A stretch of 64,000 nucleotides of DNA from Romboutsia_E sp900604535. Lineage in GTDB: Bacteria > Bacillota > Clostridia > Peptostreptococcales > Peptostreptococcaceae. The stretch is taken from positions 186,001 to 250,000 of the forward strand of contig NZ_UWOT01000005.1 of assembly GCF_900604535.1 (NCBI RefSeq). Direction: 5' to 3'. The notes under the pieces are model-generated. The model worked only from the letters and a program-made list of their open reading frames with translations, was not told where the DNA came from and did no database searches. A program made the position numbers and the translations under genes. Positions 1-8,684 of the stretch are shown one piece after another (the first letter of the stretch is position 1; every line of letters begins with the position of its first letter).

Positions 1-405
1 GGACCAAATCCATTTGCAATTGATATTGATGATGCCACATCTCAAAACAATACTTTCCGTACAGCTTTATGGACAGGAAGTTACTTACAATTAACATTAA
101 TGAGTATTAATGTTGGAGACGATATAGGTTTAGAAATGCATCCAACAACTGATCAATTTATACGTATTGAGGACGGTCAAGGTATTGTTAGAATGGGTGA
201 TAGTCAAAATAACTTAAACTTTGAAAGAAGAGTTAATGATGACTCTGCTATCATAATCCCTGCAGGTAAATGGCATAATATAATCAATACAGGTAATGAA
301 CCTCTTAAAGTATACTCTGTTTATGCTCCACCTAAACATCCTTTTGGTACTGTTCATAATACTAAATCAGATGCACAGTCTTCTGAACAAAATCCTAGGT
401 ATTAA
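1..405 (+). CDS. Cupin-domain protein, 5' end outside window
   Basis: The reading frame is open from the first base of the window, so the annotated Met at base 100 is internal and the true start lies upstream. The visible 134 residues form a single cupin beta-barrel: a metal-site style segment near GLEMHPTTDQF and a second conserved segment PAGKWHNIINTG followed by LKVYSVYAPPKHP. This arrangement is typical of small mannose-6-phosphate-isomerase-like cupins with one His-rich metal site. The substrate cannot be told from sequence. A strong terminator follows directly, so this is the last gene of its unit. Confidence 0.85.
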   Translation, partial: GPNPFAIDIDDATSQNNTFRTALWTGSYLQLTLMSINVGDDIGLEMHPTTDQFIRIEDGQGIVRMGDSQNNLNFERRVNDDSAIIIPAGKWHNIINTGNEPLKVYSVYAPPKHPFGTVHNTKSDAQSSEQNPRY

Positions 406-453
406 CATAAAATTTACTTCATTAATATGACTAAAGACTTTGTACATTGCTCA

Positions 454-494
454 AAATATAGCCACCTAAGCTAAAGGTGGCTATATTTATTTTT
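454..494 (+). terminator. Intrinsic terminator of the cupin gene
   Basis: A perfect 14-bp stem (454-467 with 475-488) around a 7-base loop is followed by a T-rich tail. Confidence 0.85.
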
Positions 495-609
495 AATTTA
501 AGTTAGATAATAATCTTTATTATTAGGCATAAAAAAGTAGGATTGATACCCTACCGTTATAGTTCGTAATTTATTAATATTGTCACTCATATCTAATCGA
601 TATATTAAA

Positions 610-1159
610 TTATGAATTTAATATATTCTCAATTTTCAATCTTACATCTACAGGTAAACAACCTTCTAATGCTCTTTCTAAGAGCATTGGTTTCTTAATT
701 CCATTAGATAAAATATATGTTTCTATCATATCTACCTTGGTTTGTCTGTTAGGAATTAACTGATAAATTACATACCAGTCTTCTAATGAAGTAAATGGTA
801 TATTTACACCATTAATTAATTTAAATTCTGATATAGAATTATTATCAAATATATATCTAAATACTCCGTTATTATGATTAACTGCAAATCCAGACATTAC
901 ATCAACATCAAATCCATTTATTACATACTCATAAAAATATTTTGTTGAGTATGTTGAACTCTTTTCCCATTTCTTTTTTTTCTCCAATACTTTTAAGGAT
1001 TTCATCTACTTTTTTAATATCATCAATGTTTATAAAAATATCTATATCATTAGTTTTGTCTATAAAACCAAACTTATTAAGCAGTATAGATGCTCCAACT
1101 CCCCATGTTACACCTGCATCATTTAACTTTTTTCCTATATAACTTAAAGTATTAAACAT
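610..1159 (-). pseudogene. Nucleotidyltransferase-fold protein, frameshifted in an A8 run
   Basis: Two overlapping frames make one protein of about 182 residues. The N-terminal part (ATG at 1159, GAGAGG ribosome site) carries a nucleotidyltransferase signature: GVGASILLNKFG, then NDIDIFI with the Asp pair expected to bind metal. It runs out of frame at a run of eight A (974-981 on this strand). The C-terminal part (to 610) continues naturally from there. Removing one A restores a continuous protein. The family is the minimal nucleotidyltransferase group, with no HEPN or antitoxin partner visible next to it. The break could be a real mutation, a slippage switch or a sequencing error. I cannot assign a substrate. 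Confidence 0.7.
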
Positions 1160-1304
1160 TTATTACATCCTCTCTTATTTACTAAAATAATCTCACTTAC
1201 AAATTACTATATATAATATAAATAATATCGTTACTTCTCATTATATAACAATTGCATATATACTTTCTAATAATATTCCCTCATTATATAATTATAAAGT
1301 TAAC

Positions 1305-1670
1305 CTACATTTTTATTAAATTATTTATACCTTCTTGAATATAATCTAATGAAATTGTCATAGCATCTATTATTCTCTTCAAACGTGTATATGTGCCTGT
1401 ACCTTCTTTTGCATTAATAAAGGCCTTTTTACTTTTATTAATAATAGAAGTTATTTGAACTTCTGCTTTTGACAAATCTTCTTGTGTATAACTATGCTCA
1501 TCATTTGTTATTAATGTTTTTGAAATATTTAAAGCTTTTATACGATTTCTAGAAAGCGATAATTGAGGTGTACCTTCTTTAAATTTAGGTTGTATTTTTT
1601 CACAATTTATAATTGTAGACTCGATAATCTTTAATGTATTTTCTATTTCTTCACTTGTATATTTACTCAT
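1305..1670 (-). CDS. Conserved hypothetical helical protein, 121 aa
   Basis: I chose the ATG at 1670 because GGAGGG lies 7 bases upstream; the longer version (to 1703) has no ribosome site. The product is a small, charged, predominantly helical cytoplasmic protein with no signal peptide, membrane segment or cysteine cluster. A run near the middle (SLSRNRIKALNISKTLI) and the C-terminal helix are its most distinctive parts. I do not recognise a named domain. It stands alone between minus-strand and plus-strand neighbours. Confidence 0.7.
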   Translation of the reverse strand: MSKYTSEEIENTLKIIESTIINCEKIQPKFKEGTPQLSLSRNRIKALNISKTLITNDEHSYTQEDLSKAEVQITSIINKSKKAFINAKEGTGTYTRLKRIIDAMTISLDYIQEGINNLIKM

Positions 1671-1811
1671 TATATCCCTCCTATAAAACAACGTAATTTT
1701 CAATGTTTCATATAAATTTTAATATCTCTTTATCCAATTTTTATTTATAATTTATTATATAATAGAATCTATTTAATTGAAAGTTCAAGCACTTTTGGAG
1801 GTGTTCTAAAT

Positions 1812-2318
1812 ATGATTAGGAAGGCTAGGTTAAATGATATAAGCACCATAATAGAAATAATAAAATCCACAATTGAAGAAATGAAAACTTACAATAATAC
1901 TCAATGGGGTGAAAACTATCCTCTAGACGAAGATTTTGCTGATGATATAGAAAATGGGGATTTATATGTAGATGACGACTGTGGTCATATAAAAGGTTTT
2001 ATCTGTGTTAACTTTATAGAACCAGTTGAATACGAAGGTTTAAACTGGTCATCTAATGATAAATCAATGATGATACACAGAATGGCAGTAAATCCTAGAT
2101 TTAGGCAACAAGGAGTAGCAACTGAGCTTATAAACTTTGCTGAAAAATTAGCCTATTATAATAATGTTGTCTACTTAAAAACAGATACTTACTCTATAAA
2201 TACTAAGATGAACTCATTATTAAAAAAATGTGGATTTAAATTTATAGGTAAAATAAACTTATTTGACAAAGAAAAGTCTTTTTATTGTTATGATAAATTA
2301 CTAAAAAACTTCAAATAG
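1812..2318 (+). CDS. GNAT-family N-acetyltransferase
   Basis: A single GNAT domain fills the 168 residues. The acetyl-CoA binding loop is visible as NPRFRQQGVA (about residues 94-103), after the beta-4 strand IHRMAV, and the C-terminal half has the usual LLKKCGFKFIGKI pattern. The family transfers an acetyl group from acetyl-CoA to an amine; the acceptor cannot be predicted. The ATG is preceded by TTGGAGGTG with good spacing. The gene is monocistronic and ends in a hairpin shared with the convergent nuclease gene. Confidence 0.85.
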   Translation: MIRKARLNDISTIIEIIKSTIEEMKTYNNTQWGENYPLDEDFADDIENGDLYVDDDCGHIKGFICVNFIEPVEYEGLNWSSNDKSMMIHRMAVNPRFRQQGVATELINFAEKLAYYNNVVYLKTDTYSINTKMNSLLKKCGFKFIGKINLFDKEKSFYCYDKLLKNFK

Positions 2319-2333
2319 ATGTTCAATAAAAAT

Positions 2334-2371
2334 GGCTTGATATGGTTATATCCAAATATCAAGCCTCTTTT
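2334..2371. terminator. Shared terminator between GNAT and Rpn-type genes
   Basis: A 10-bp stem (2334-2343 with 2356-2365) has T-rich tracts on both sides, so it can serve both convergent genes. Confidence 0.75.
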
Positions 2372-2394
2372 ATTCACTTAAAATTTATAAATGT

Positions 2395-3237
2395 TTATCT
2401 TATTTCATCTATTTCTTCTATGGTTAATCCAGTTATATTTGATATCATATGATTACTCATACCATTTAAAATCATATTTTTAGCTATATTAATTTTCTCT
2501 TCTTCTCTTCCTTTTTGCATTCCCTTTTCTTCTGCATTAGCTAATGCACTTATCTCATCTTTTAAAGATTTTTCTCTCATAAAGTATAATTCTCTTTCCT
2601 TTGAGTCTCTACTTAATCTATATAATTCATCCTTTGCTTCTCTTATTTCTTTATTACTCATTTCTAATTTTCTTACAACTTCACTTTCTGGATCTCTTAA
2701 AAACTCTACCCAACCTTCTAATAAATCAACTACTTCCTCTGATTTTTCTAACTTCTTAAGTTTTGGTATTTCTATAAAATGTATCTCTTCTAAATCTGTC
2801 AACTCTTCATTAGTTTCTATTTCTTTTAATCTATATCCATTATGAAATCTATCATTTTTTAGATATTTAAAGTCTAAAATATTTATACAAACAGTTCTAC
2901 ACAGTTTGTCATATCTATCCCCTTCTGTTAATTGCTCTTCATATAATTTACTCCAATAATATAAACTTCTTTGAATCATATTATATTCATTTTTTAATTG
3001 TATTTCTATATTTATAATTTCATTGTTACTAGTTTTTGCTTTTACATCCAATCTTGAAAATTTATCATCTATGTATTCTTTTTCTATATCCGAATTTTTT
3101 ATTTCTACTTCAATAATTGGTTTAATTGGTTTTAATACTGCATTTAAAAATGATATTAATACTTTTGGATGTTCTTCTGAACCAAATATTTTCTTAAATA
3201 CAAAATCTATCTTAGGGCTTAGTAAGCTTGTCTTCAA
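2395..3237 (-). CDS. Rpn-family recombination-promoting nuclease / PD-(D/E)XK putative transposase
   Basis: The opening LLSPKIDFVFKKIFG and the segment SRLDVKAKTSNNEIINIEIQL are the hallmarks of the Rpn/PDDEXK_2 family (transposase_31-like). The Asp of RLDV and the E-x-Q of IEIQ form the predicted PD-(D/E)XK site. The C-terminus ends in a charged helix and a short ITGLTIEEI helix-turn typical of the family. Relatives in E. coli are endonucleases that raise RecA-independent recombination; they are not flanked by inverted repeats and none are visible here. I place the start at the TTG at 3237 because AAGGAAG lies 8 bases upstream, whereas the longer GTG start overlaps that ribosome site. Confidence 0.85.
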   Translation of the reverse strand: MKTSLLSPKIDFVFKKIFGSEEHPKVLISFLNAVLKPIKPIIEVEIKNSDIEKEYIDDKFSRLDVKAKTSNNEIINIEIQLKNEYNMIQRSLYYWSKLYEEQLTEGDRYDKLCRTVCINILDFKYLKNDRFHNGYRLKEIETNEELTDLEEIHFIEIPKLKKLEKSEEVVDLLEGWVEFLRDPESEVVRKLEMSNKEIREAKDELYRLSRDSKERELYFMREKSLKDEISALANAEEKGMQKGREEEKINIAKNMILNGMSNHMISNITGLTIEEIDEIR

Positions 3238-3395
3238 TATAATCACTTCCTTGTTTTATTAATTTATAATTAAATTATACAATTTTATATAAATTTATTA
3301 TAGTATAAAGTTGATAGTTAGATAAAAAGTATATGAGAAATATATGTGCTCATAATGTTAAGTTATTTCATTGAAATTATAGCTTTAAAAATCTC

Positions 3396-4148
3396 TTACT
3401 TATCTTCTTTTATTTCATCTGTAATTTTAAATTTCACTTCTAAATTATCACTTAACCAATACACCACTTTTTCACTTTCCTTTAACCCCAGTTTTCTCTG
3501 CAATCTAATAGATTTTTCATTATTTACCTCAACTTGGCAAAATGGTATCATACCTTTTCTTATAAAATCATTAATCATAAATCTTTCAAGCTCACTAGCA
3601 TATCCATTTCTTCTATACTGAGGAAACACTTCTAAAATCCCCATACTCCCTTCTAAATGATTCCCAATAAACCCCACCATATTTTTTGACTTATCATATC
3701 CTACATATAAATTATGTAACTTATTAATTTCTTCTAATTCTTCATCTGTAATCTTATCATAATTCTTTTTAATTATATCCATATCTAAACTAGAAGGCTC
3801 TCTTATATCAAGATTTTTATCATAATCAACTATATGCTCATCTTCATATATAAATTGTTTACATATTAAAATTTCATCTAAGTTATATAGCTTTTGTAAA
3901 TATTTCACAAAGCAATTATCTGTTACATAAAATAAGTAACAGTTTTCTAAACCTTTAAGACACTCAAATATTTTTTCTGTATTTTCAGCACTTAACATAT
4001 AGGCATTACTAACTTCATCAAACAAAAGTACTCCATCTTCTTCTGCTTTTAATATATTAGCAGTATTACGTTTTAATACTTGTAATAATGCACAATTACT
4101 TAATTTATCTTTTGATAAATACTTAATAGCTTTATTATAATCTTGCAC
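3396..4148 (-). CDS. GNAT-family acetyltransferase with N-terminal extension
   Basis: Residues from about 120 to 250 form a GNAT (FR47-like) domain with the CoA loop PQYRRNGYASE at about 176-186 and the terminal VEVNNEKSIRLQRKLGL motif. The first 110 residues are a separate helical/beta module without a recognisable motif. The start is GTG, with GAGGTG 7 bases upstream. It is the last gene of a three-gene minus-strand run: sugar isomerase, ASCH protein, this gene, with gaps of only 2 and 19 bases, so they are probably co-transcribed. The acetyl acceptor is unknown. Confidence 0.8.
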   Translation of the reverse strand: MQDYNKAIKYLSKDKLSNCALLQVLKRNTANILKAEEDGVLLFDEVSNAYMLSAENTEKIFECLKGLENCYLFYVTDNCFVKYLQKLYNLDEILICKQFIYEDEHIVDYDKNLDIREPSSLDMDIIKKNYDKITDEELEEINKLHNLYVGYDKSKNMVGFIGNHLEGSMGILEVFPQYRRNGYASELERFMINDFIRKGMIPFCQVEVNNEKSIRLQRKLGLKESEKVVYWLSDNLEVKFKITDEIKEDK

Positions 4149-4167
4149 TAATTAACACCTCACAAAA

Positions 4168-4635
4168 TTACTTATATACAACTTCAAATTCTTCAAAAAC
4201 TACAAGCATATCTTCATTAAATTCAATTCCTATTTCTTTTAATTCTTCAGTAAAACACTCTATATGCACTTCTCTCCAGTAAGAAATTGATTTATCTCCT
4301 TCACCTTCTATTCCTGCAAGAACTTCATCTACATCTTTAAATGGACGTACATATACTTTTTTATCTTTTATAATACATTTTGCTACTCCGTCCCAATTTG
4401 TAATTATGCTGTGTGTACCTTCTTTTGGTATTTCTTCATTTTCTACTTCGTAAAATTTATAAACTGATGTAGTTCCTCTTTTTATGCCTTTAATAACTAA
4501 ATCAGCTAATTTATTTGCAGTTTCTTTATCATTACAAAAATGCCACGCTTCGTATGTTTTATCTGTATTTTCAATAGTTTCACCTATTGATTTTAAATAA
4601 TTTTCCCACATTATTTTTATAGATTTATCTTCCAT
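4168..4635 (-). CDS. ASCH-domain protein
   Basis: The whole 155-residue protein is an ASCH domain, the PUA-like beta-barrel thought to bind RNA or nucleic acid-derived ligands. Visible marks are the AWHFCND segment, the GIKRGTTSVYKFYE loop and the SYWREVHIECF segment. I use the ATG at 4635, which sits 7 bases after GGAGGG; the alternative TTG two codons earlier is too close to that site. It begins 2 bases after the stop of the sugar-isomerase gene and is followed closely by a GNAT gene, which argues for one operon. The biological role is not known. Confidence 0.85.
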   Translation of the reverse strand: MEDKSIKIMWENYLKSIGETIENTDKTYEAWHFCNDKETANKLADLVIKGIKRGTTSVYKFYEVENEEIPKEGTHSIITNWDGVAKCIIKDKKVYVRPFKDVDEVLAGIEGEGDKSISYWREVHIECFTEELKEIGIEFNEDMLVVFEEFEVVYK

Positions 4636-4637
4636 TT

Positions 4638-5414
4638 TCAATCCCTCCTTTTTATAAAACCTTCTTCATATAAAGTGTTTAATGTTTCCTTTAGATCATT
4701 AGTATCCACTATTTCCAAGGAAATGCTAACATCACTATTTTTATCTTCTACTTGACTAATAATATTTCTAACATCTATATTCCCTTTATCTATTCCTAAA
4801 TGACTATCTTCTTTTCCATAATTATTATGAATATGCATATGCCCTATCTTACTACCTAACTCTTCTATCCAATCATTTATACTAACATCTGAATAAACAT
4901 TAGCATGACCTATATCTAAACATGCACTAAAATTTTTCTTATTTATATTTTCTAAAATCCTTTTAATAAGAACAGTATCATACTCTAAAACATTCTCTAA
5001 ATAAAAATCTATATTATCATCTTTATTTATAAAAAAGTCATTCCAAAACTTATCAGCATTATAAATCCATTCTTCATATGTATAAAGCTTAGGAACATAA
5101 CTATTATGATAAACAATTTTTTTAGCATTTAATTGTTTTGCTACATCATAGCCTTGTTCAAATCTTTTTTTAGTTATACTGGCTATTATACTGTCCCTAC
5201 TTCCACATGATAAATCTGCAAATGGTCCATGTATTGATATATCTATTTCATTTAATAAGCTTCCCCACTCATTTTTATATTCTTTTATAAATTTTTCTTT
5301 ATTATCTAATATAAATGGATTTGAAAACTGAACTATTTCAAGACCTACATCGTACTTTTCTATTATTGGTATTATTTTTTTGTTTTCATCTAATTGAGAT
5401 ATATAAAACTTCAT
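4638..5414 (-). CDS. Sugar-phosphate isomerase/epimerase-like TIM barrel
   Basis: The 258-residue protein has the AP-endonuclease-2/xylose-isomerase-like TIM-barrel pattern: ISIHGPFADLSCGS early, the metal-ligand Glu in FYLENV, CLDIGHAN, HMHIHNN with a following DSHLGIDKGNID, and the last ligand in ISLEIVD. These residues make the divalent-metal site of the family. Relatives act on keto- and aldo-sugars or inositol derivatives; the exact substrate is open. ATG at 5414 follows CTAGGAGTG. It is the first gene of the run with the ASCH and GNAT genes. Confidence 0.85.
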   Translation of the reverse strand: MKFYISQLDENKKIIPIIEKYDVGLEIVQFSNPFILDNKEKFIKEYKNEWGSLLNEIDISIHGPFADLSCGSRDSIIASITKKRFEQGYDVAKQLNAKKIVYHNSYVPKLYTYEEWIYNADKFWNDFFINKDDNIDFYLENVLEYDTVLIKRILENINKKNFSACLDIGHANVYSDVSINDWIEELGSKIGHMHIHNNYGKEDSHLGIDKGNIDVRNIISQVEDKNSDVSISLEIVDTNDLKETLNTLYEEGFIKRRD

Positions 5415-5528
5415 TTTTTCACTCCTAGCTTGCTTATTTTATCTATTTGTAATCTTAATTTTAACTATTAGATTAAATTTACATTATAGGTTATAATTAA
5501 TACTATATTGTTTTAAGGTAGTGTTTCT

Positions 5529-5563
5529 AAAATATATACTAACTTTATATTAGTATATATTTT
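5529..5563. repeat. 14-bp perfect inverted repeat in the leader of the M15 peptidase gene
   Basis: Arms 5529-5542 and 5550-5563 are perfect reverse complements around a 7-base spacer, about 20 bases before the ribosome site. There is no T-tract, so a terminator is unlikely. It could be an operator or an mRNA hairpin. Confidence 0.55.
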
Positions 5564-5593
5564 AAGTAATATCTATAAATTAAGGAGGATACT

Positions 5594-6298
5594 TTGCTAA
5601 ATAAAATTAAATACATATTATTTTTATTTATATTAATTAATTTAGTTGGATGTGAAAGTAAGGAAATAACTTTAGATGATTCTAATATCACTAAAGAAGA
5701 AACTTTAAATGTAAATAAAGAACCTATATTTTCTTATTCTGATATTCCATCTGAAATAAAAGAAAAAATGATAGGATGTTCTATGCCTGAAGATGAACCT
5801 ATAAAGTTTGAATCTTTATCTTATCTAAAGTTATCATACTATGGATTTGATGATAAAACTCATATTGGAGAAATGATTGTAAATAAGGAAGTTGCAGCTG
5901 AAGTTGTAGACATATTTAAGGAGCTTTATGAAGCAAAATATCCAATTGAAAAAATAAACTTAATAGACGAATATAATGCTGATGATGAACTTTCTATGCA
6001 GGATAATAACACTTCCTCATTTTGCTATAGAACAATTGCAGGAACTGATAAAATATCTAATCATGGTAAAGGTGTTGCAATTGATATTAATCCTTTATAT
6101 AATCCTCATGTAAATACTTCTACAAATAAGGTTAACCCAACTACTGCTACTAAGTTTATTGATAGAAATAATCTTATAACGGGTATGATAGTAGAAAATG
6201 ACCCATGTTATAATGCATTTGTAAAAAGAGGATGGACATGGGGAGGATATTGGAAAAACCCTGATTATCAACATTTTGAAAAAAATATAAATAATTAA
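5594..6298 (+). CDS. M15-family D-Ala-D-Ala carboxypeptidase-like lipoprotein
   Basis: The N-terminus is a lipoprotein signal with lipobox LVGC (Cys20), so the protein should be anchored outside the membrane. The C-terminal half carries the M15 zinc site: SNHGKGVAIDINP (His and Asp ligands) and the terminal QHFE (His ligand). Members cut D-alanyl bonds in peptidoglycan peptides. The start is TTG, 6 bases after AAGGAGG. The ABC-F gene begins 35 bases downstream with no terminator between, so the two may be co-transcribed. Confidence 0.85.
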   Translation: MLNKIKYILFLFILINLVGCESKEITLDDSNITKEETLNVNKEPIFSYSDIPSEIKEKMIGCSMPEDEPIKFESLSYLKLSYYGFDDKTHIGEMIVNKEVAAEVVDIFKELYEAKYPIEKINLIDEYNADDELSMQDNNTSSFCYRTIAGTDKISNHGKGVAIDINPLYNPHVNTSTNKVNPTTATKFIDRNNLITGMIVENDPCYNAFVKRGWTWGGYWKNPDYQHFEKNINN

Positions 6299-6333
6299 AC
6301 ATAAAAGTAAAATTATAACTAAAGGTGATGTAT

Positions 6334-8256
6334 ATGAATTTAATGACATTAGAAAACATAAGTAAGAGTTATTCTGAAAAGACTTTACTTAAAGACATAT
6401 CTCTTGGAATAAACGAAGGTGAAAAAATAGGTTTAATTGGTGTTAATGGTACTGGTAAATCTACACTTTTAAAAATAATAGCTGGTGCTGAAGAAGCAGA
6501 AAGCGGTACTATAACTAAAGCTAATAAGGTTAGAGTTGAATACTTACCTCAAAATCCTGATTATGATGAGGAGGCTACTGTTCTTGAACAAGTATTTAAA
6601 GGTACTTCAGCTGAAATGAAATTACTTGGTGAATATCAAGATGTATTAGAAAAGATAAATACTTCTTTTGATGAAAATTTAAATAATAAACTTTTATCAT
6701 TACAAGAAAAAATAGATGCGCTTAATCTTTGGGATTTAGAAAGTGAAGCTAAGGCTGTTCTTACTAAACTTGGAATAAGTGATTTTAATCAAAAAATAAA
6801 ATCAATGTCTGGAGGTCAAAGAAAAAGAGTGTCTTTAGCTTCTGCACTTATAACGCCTTGTGAATTATTAATACTTGATGAGCCTACTAACCACTTAGAC
6901 AATGATACTATAGATTGGTTAGAAGAATATTTAAATAGTTCTAAGGCATCACTTCTTATGATAACTCATGATAGATATTTCTTAGATAGAGTTACTAATA
7001 GAATAATAGAACTTGATAAAGGTAGATTATTTAGCTATGATGGAAACTATTCTCTTTTCTTAGAAAGAAAGATGGAAAGACTTGCTATAGAATCTAGTAT
7101 GGAAGAAAAGCGTCAAAATCTTATAAGAACAGAACTAGCTTGGGTAAGACGAGGGGCTCGTGCTCGTACTACTAAACAAAAAGCTAGACTTGAAAGATTT
7201 GAAGAGTTAACAAATAGAGAAGTTATAACTCCTGATGAGAAAATGGATATATCAGTTGGTTCTTCTAGACTTGGTAATAAGATAATAGAAATACACAATA
7301 TCTCTAAAAAGTTTAAAGATAAAACTGTAATAAATAATTTAGAATATACTCTTGCTCGTCATGATAGAATCGGTATAATCGGTAAAAATGGACAAGGTAA
7401 GTCAACTCTTATAAAAATATTAAATGGTGAGTTAGCTCCTGATAGTGGTACTATAGAAATTGGTGAAACTGTTAAAATAGGATGCTTTACACAAGATGAT
7501 GCTCATATGGATTTAAATATGAGAGCTATAGATTATGTAAAAGAAGCAAGTGATTATATAGAAACTGCTGATGGAACTAAAATATCTGCATCTCAAATGT
7601 GTGAAAGATTCTTATTTAACTCAACTATGCAATACACTCTTATTGGAAAATTATCAGGTGGAGAAAGACGTAGACTACATTTACTTAGAACTCTTATGAG
7701 TGCTCCAAATGTCCTTTTACTAGATGAACCTACAAATGATTTAGATATAGAAACACTTAACAGATTAGAAGATTATCTTGATGAATTTAGAGGTGTTGTT
7801 ATATCAGTTTCACATGATAGATATTTCTTAGATAGAATTTGTAATAAGATATTTGCTTATGAAGGAAATGGTAACATCCATATCTTCACAGGTAACTATA
7901 GTGATTATTTAATATATAAAGAAATTCAAGGAATTGAATTTGAAGAAGCTCAAAACTCCGAAAGAAAAGAAGAAACTCCTAAAGAAGTTAAGAAAGAAAA
8001 ACCTAAAAATGATAAAAAGCTTAAATTCTCGTATAACGAACAAAGAGAGTTTGATACTATTGATGATGATATAGCAAAACTAGAAAGTAAGATTGAAGAA
8101 TTAGATAATAGTACTTCTAAATTTGCTACAAACTTTACTAAGCTTCAAGAAATACTTGATGAAAAAGCAAATCTTGAAAAAGAGCTTGAATATAAGTATG
8201 AAAGATGGGAATACTTAAATAACTTAGCTGAAGAAATAGCTAATTCTAAAAATTAA
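6334..8256 (+). CDS. ABC-F family ATP-binding protein (Uup-like)
   Basis: Two ABC ATPase domains without membrane segments: Walker A GVNGTGKST and GKNGQGKST, signatures MSGGQRKR and LSGGERRR, Walker B LLILDEPTNHLD and LLLDEPTNDLD. The interdomain linker is Arg-rich, and the last ~100 residues form a coiled-coil C-terminal extension as in Uup. ABC-F proteins act on ribosomes (translation or antibiotic protection) or in DNA-linked functions rather than transport. I take the ATG at 6334, 6 bases after AAAGGTG; GTG and ATG codons just upstream lie inside that site. A strong terminator follows. Confidence 0.93.
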   Translation: MNLMTLENISKSYSEKTLLKDISLGINEGEKIGLIGVNGTGKSTLLKIIAGAEEAESGTITKANKVRVEYLPQNPDYDEEATVLEQVFKGTSAEMKLLGEYQDVLEKINTSFDENLNNKLLSLQEKIDALNLWDLESEAKAVLTKLGISDFNQKIKSMSGGQRKRVSLASALITPCELLILDEPTNHLDNDTIDWLEEYLNSSKASLLMITHDRYFLDRVTNRIIELDKGRLFSYDGNYSLFLERKMERLAIESSMEEKRQNLIRTELAWVRRGARARTTKQKARLERFEELTNREVITPDEKMDISVGSSRLGNKIIEIHNISKKFKDKTVINNLEYTLARHDRIGIIGKNGQGKSTLIKILNGELAPDSGTIEIGETVKIGCFTQDDAHMDLNMRAIDYVKEASDYIETADGTKISASQMCERFLFNSTMQYTLIGKLSGGERRRLHLLRTLMSAPNVLLLDEPTNDLDIETLNRLEDYLDEFRGVVISVSHDRYFLDRICNKIFAYEGNGNIHIFTGNYSDYLIYKEIQGIEFEEAQNSERKEETPKEVKKEKPKNDKKLKFSYNEQREFDTIDDDIAKLESKIEELDNSTSKFATNFTKLQEILDEKANLEKELEYKYERWEYLNNLAEEIANSKN

Positions 8257-8259
8257 TAT

Positions 8260-8313
8260 AAAAATAGCAACTATCATTGATATTTAATATCATATATAGT
8301 TGCTATTTTTTTA
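8260..8313 (+). terminator. Terminator of the ABC-F gene
   Basis: A stem of about 15 bp (8260-8274 with 8296-8310) is followed by seven or more T. Confidence 0.85.
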
Positions 8314-8366
8314 TATTAATGCATTCTTAAATAGCTTTTTTTATTACTCTTTTTTATAATCTACTA

Positions 8367-8490
8367 TTATTTGAATATATCTATACCTCTATCATCGTAA
8401 ATGAAAAATACATTTTCAGTCATTTTATCAATAATATAAACTGCGCAATCTAATGCTGTATTTTTCCCTTATGTCTTTATTTTTAAAGTT
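8367..8490 (-). pseudogene. Possible remnant of a gene ending in an IYDDRG motif
   Basis: In the 430-base gap after the ABC-F gene the minus strand keeps a short coding-like stretch ending at 8367: ALDCAVYIIDKMTENVFF followed by IYDDRGIDIFK and a stop. An out-of-frame continuation (NKDIREK) lies just upstream. There is no start codon with a ribosome site. The IYDDRG ending resembles the C-terminus of DUF3885 proteins, but that match is from memory and by eye. The rest of the gap to 8684 holds only the terminator and AT-rich leader. Confidence 0.35.
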
Positions 8491-8684
8491 AGTATACACC
8501 TTATTGAGATATATTCCAATTTATATACAAGATTTGTATCCAAATTGACACACTATAGTTTTATAGCTTGCTTAATGCTTATTATAATATCTTTTATTTT
8601 CTTTAATCTATCATATCTAAACACTTCATATCATATTCTGATACTAGCCTAGTTATTTAACTAGATAATTAAGGAGGTAATTTA

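Noticed and set aside
942..1142. Plus-strand 66-aa ORF opposite the nucleotidyltransferase
   Set aside because: Shadow of the real minus-strand coding sequence; hydrophobic low-complexity translation and no ribosome site.
2395..3237. Rpn-family gene as an active insertion sequence
   Set aside because: No terminal inverted repeats or target duplications are visible around it; the family works as a nuclease, not as a classical IS transposase.
3023..3262. Plus-strand ORF opposite the Rpn-type gene
   Set aside because: Shadow frame with no ribosome site or family signal.
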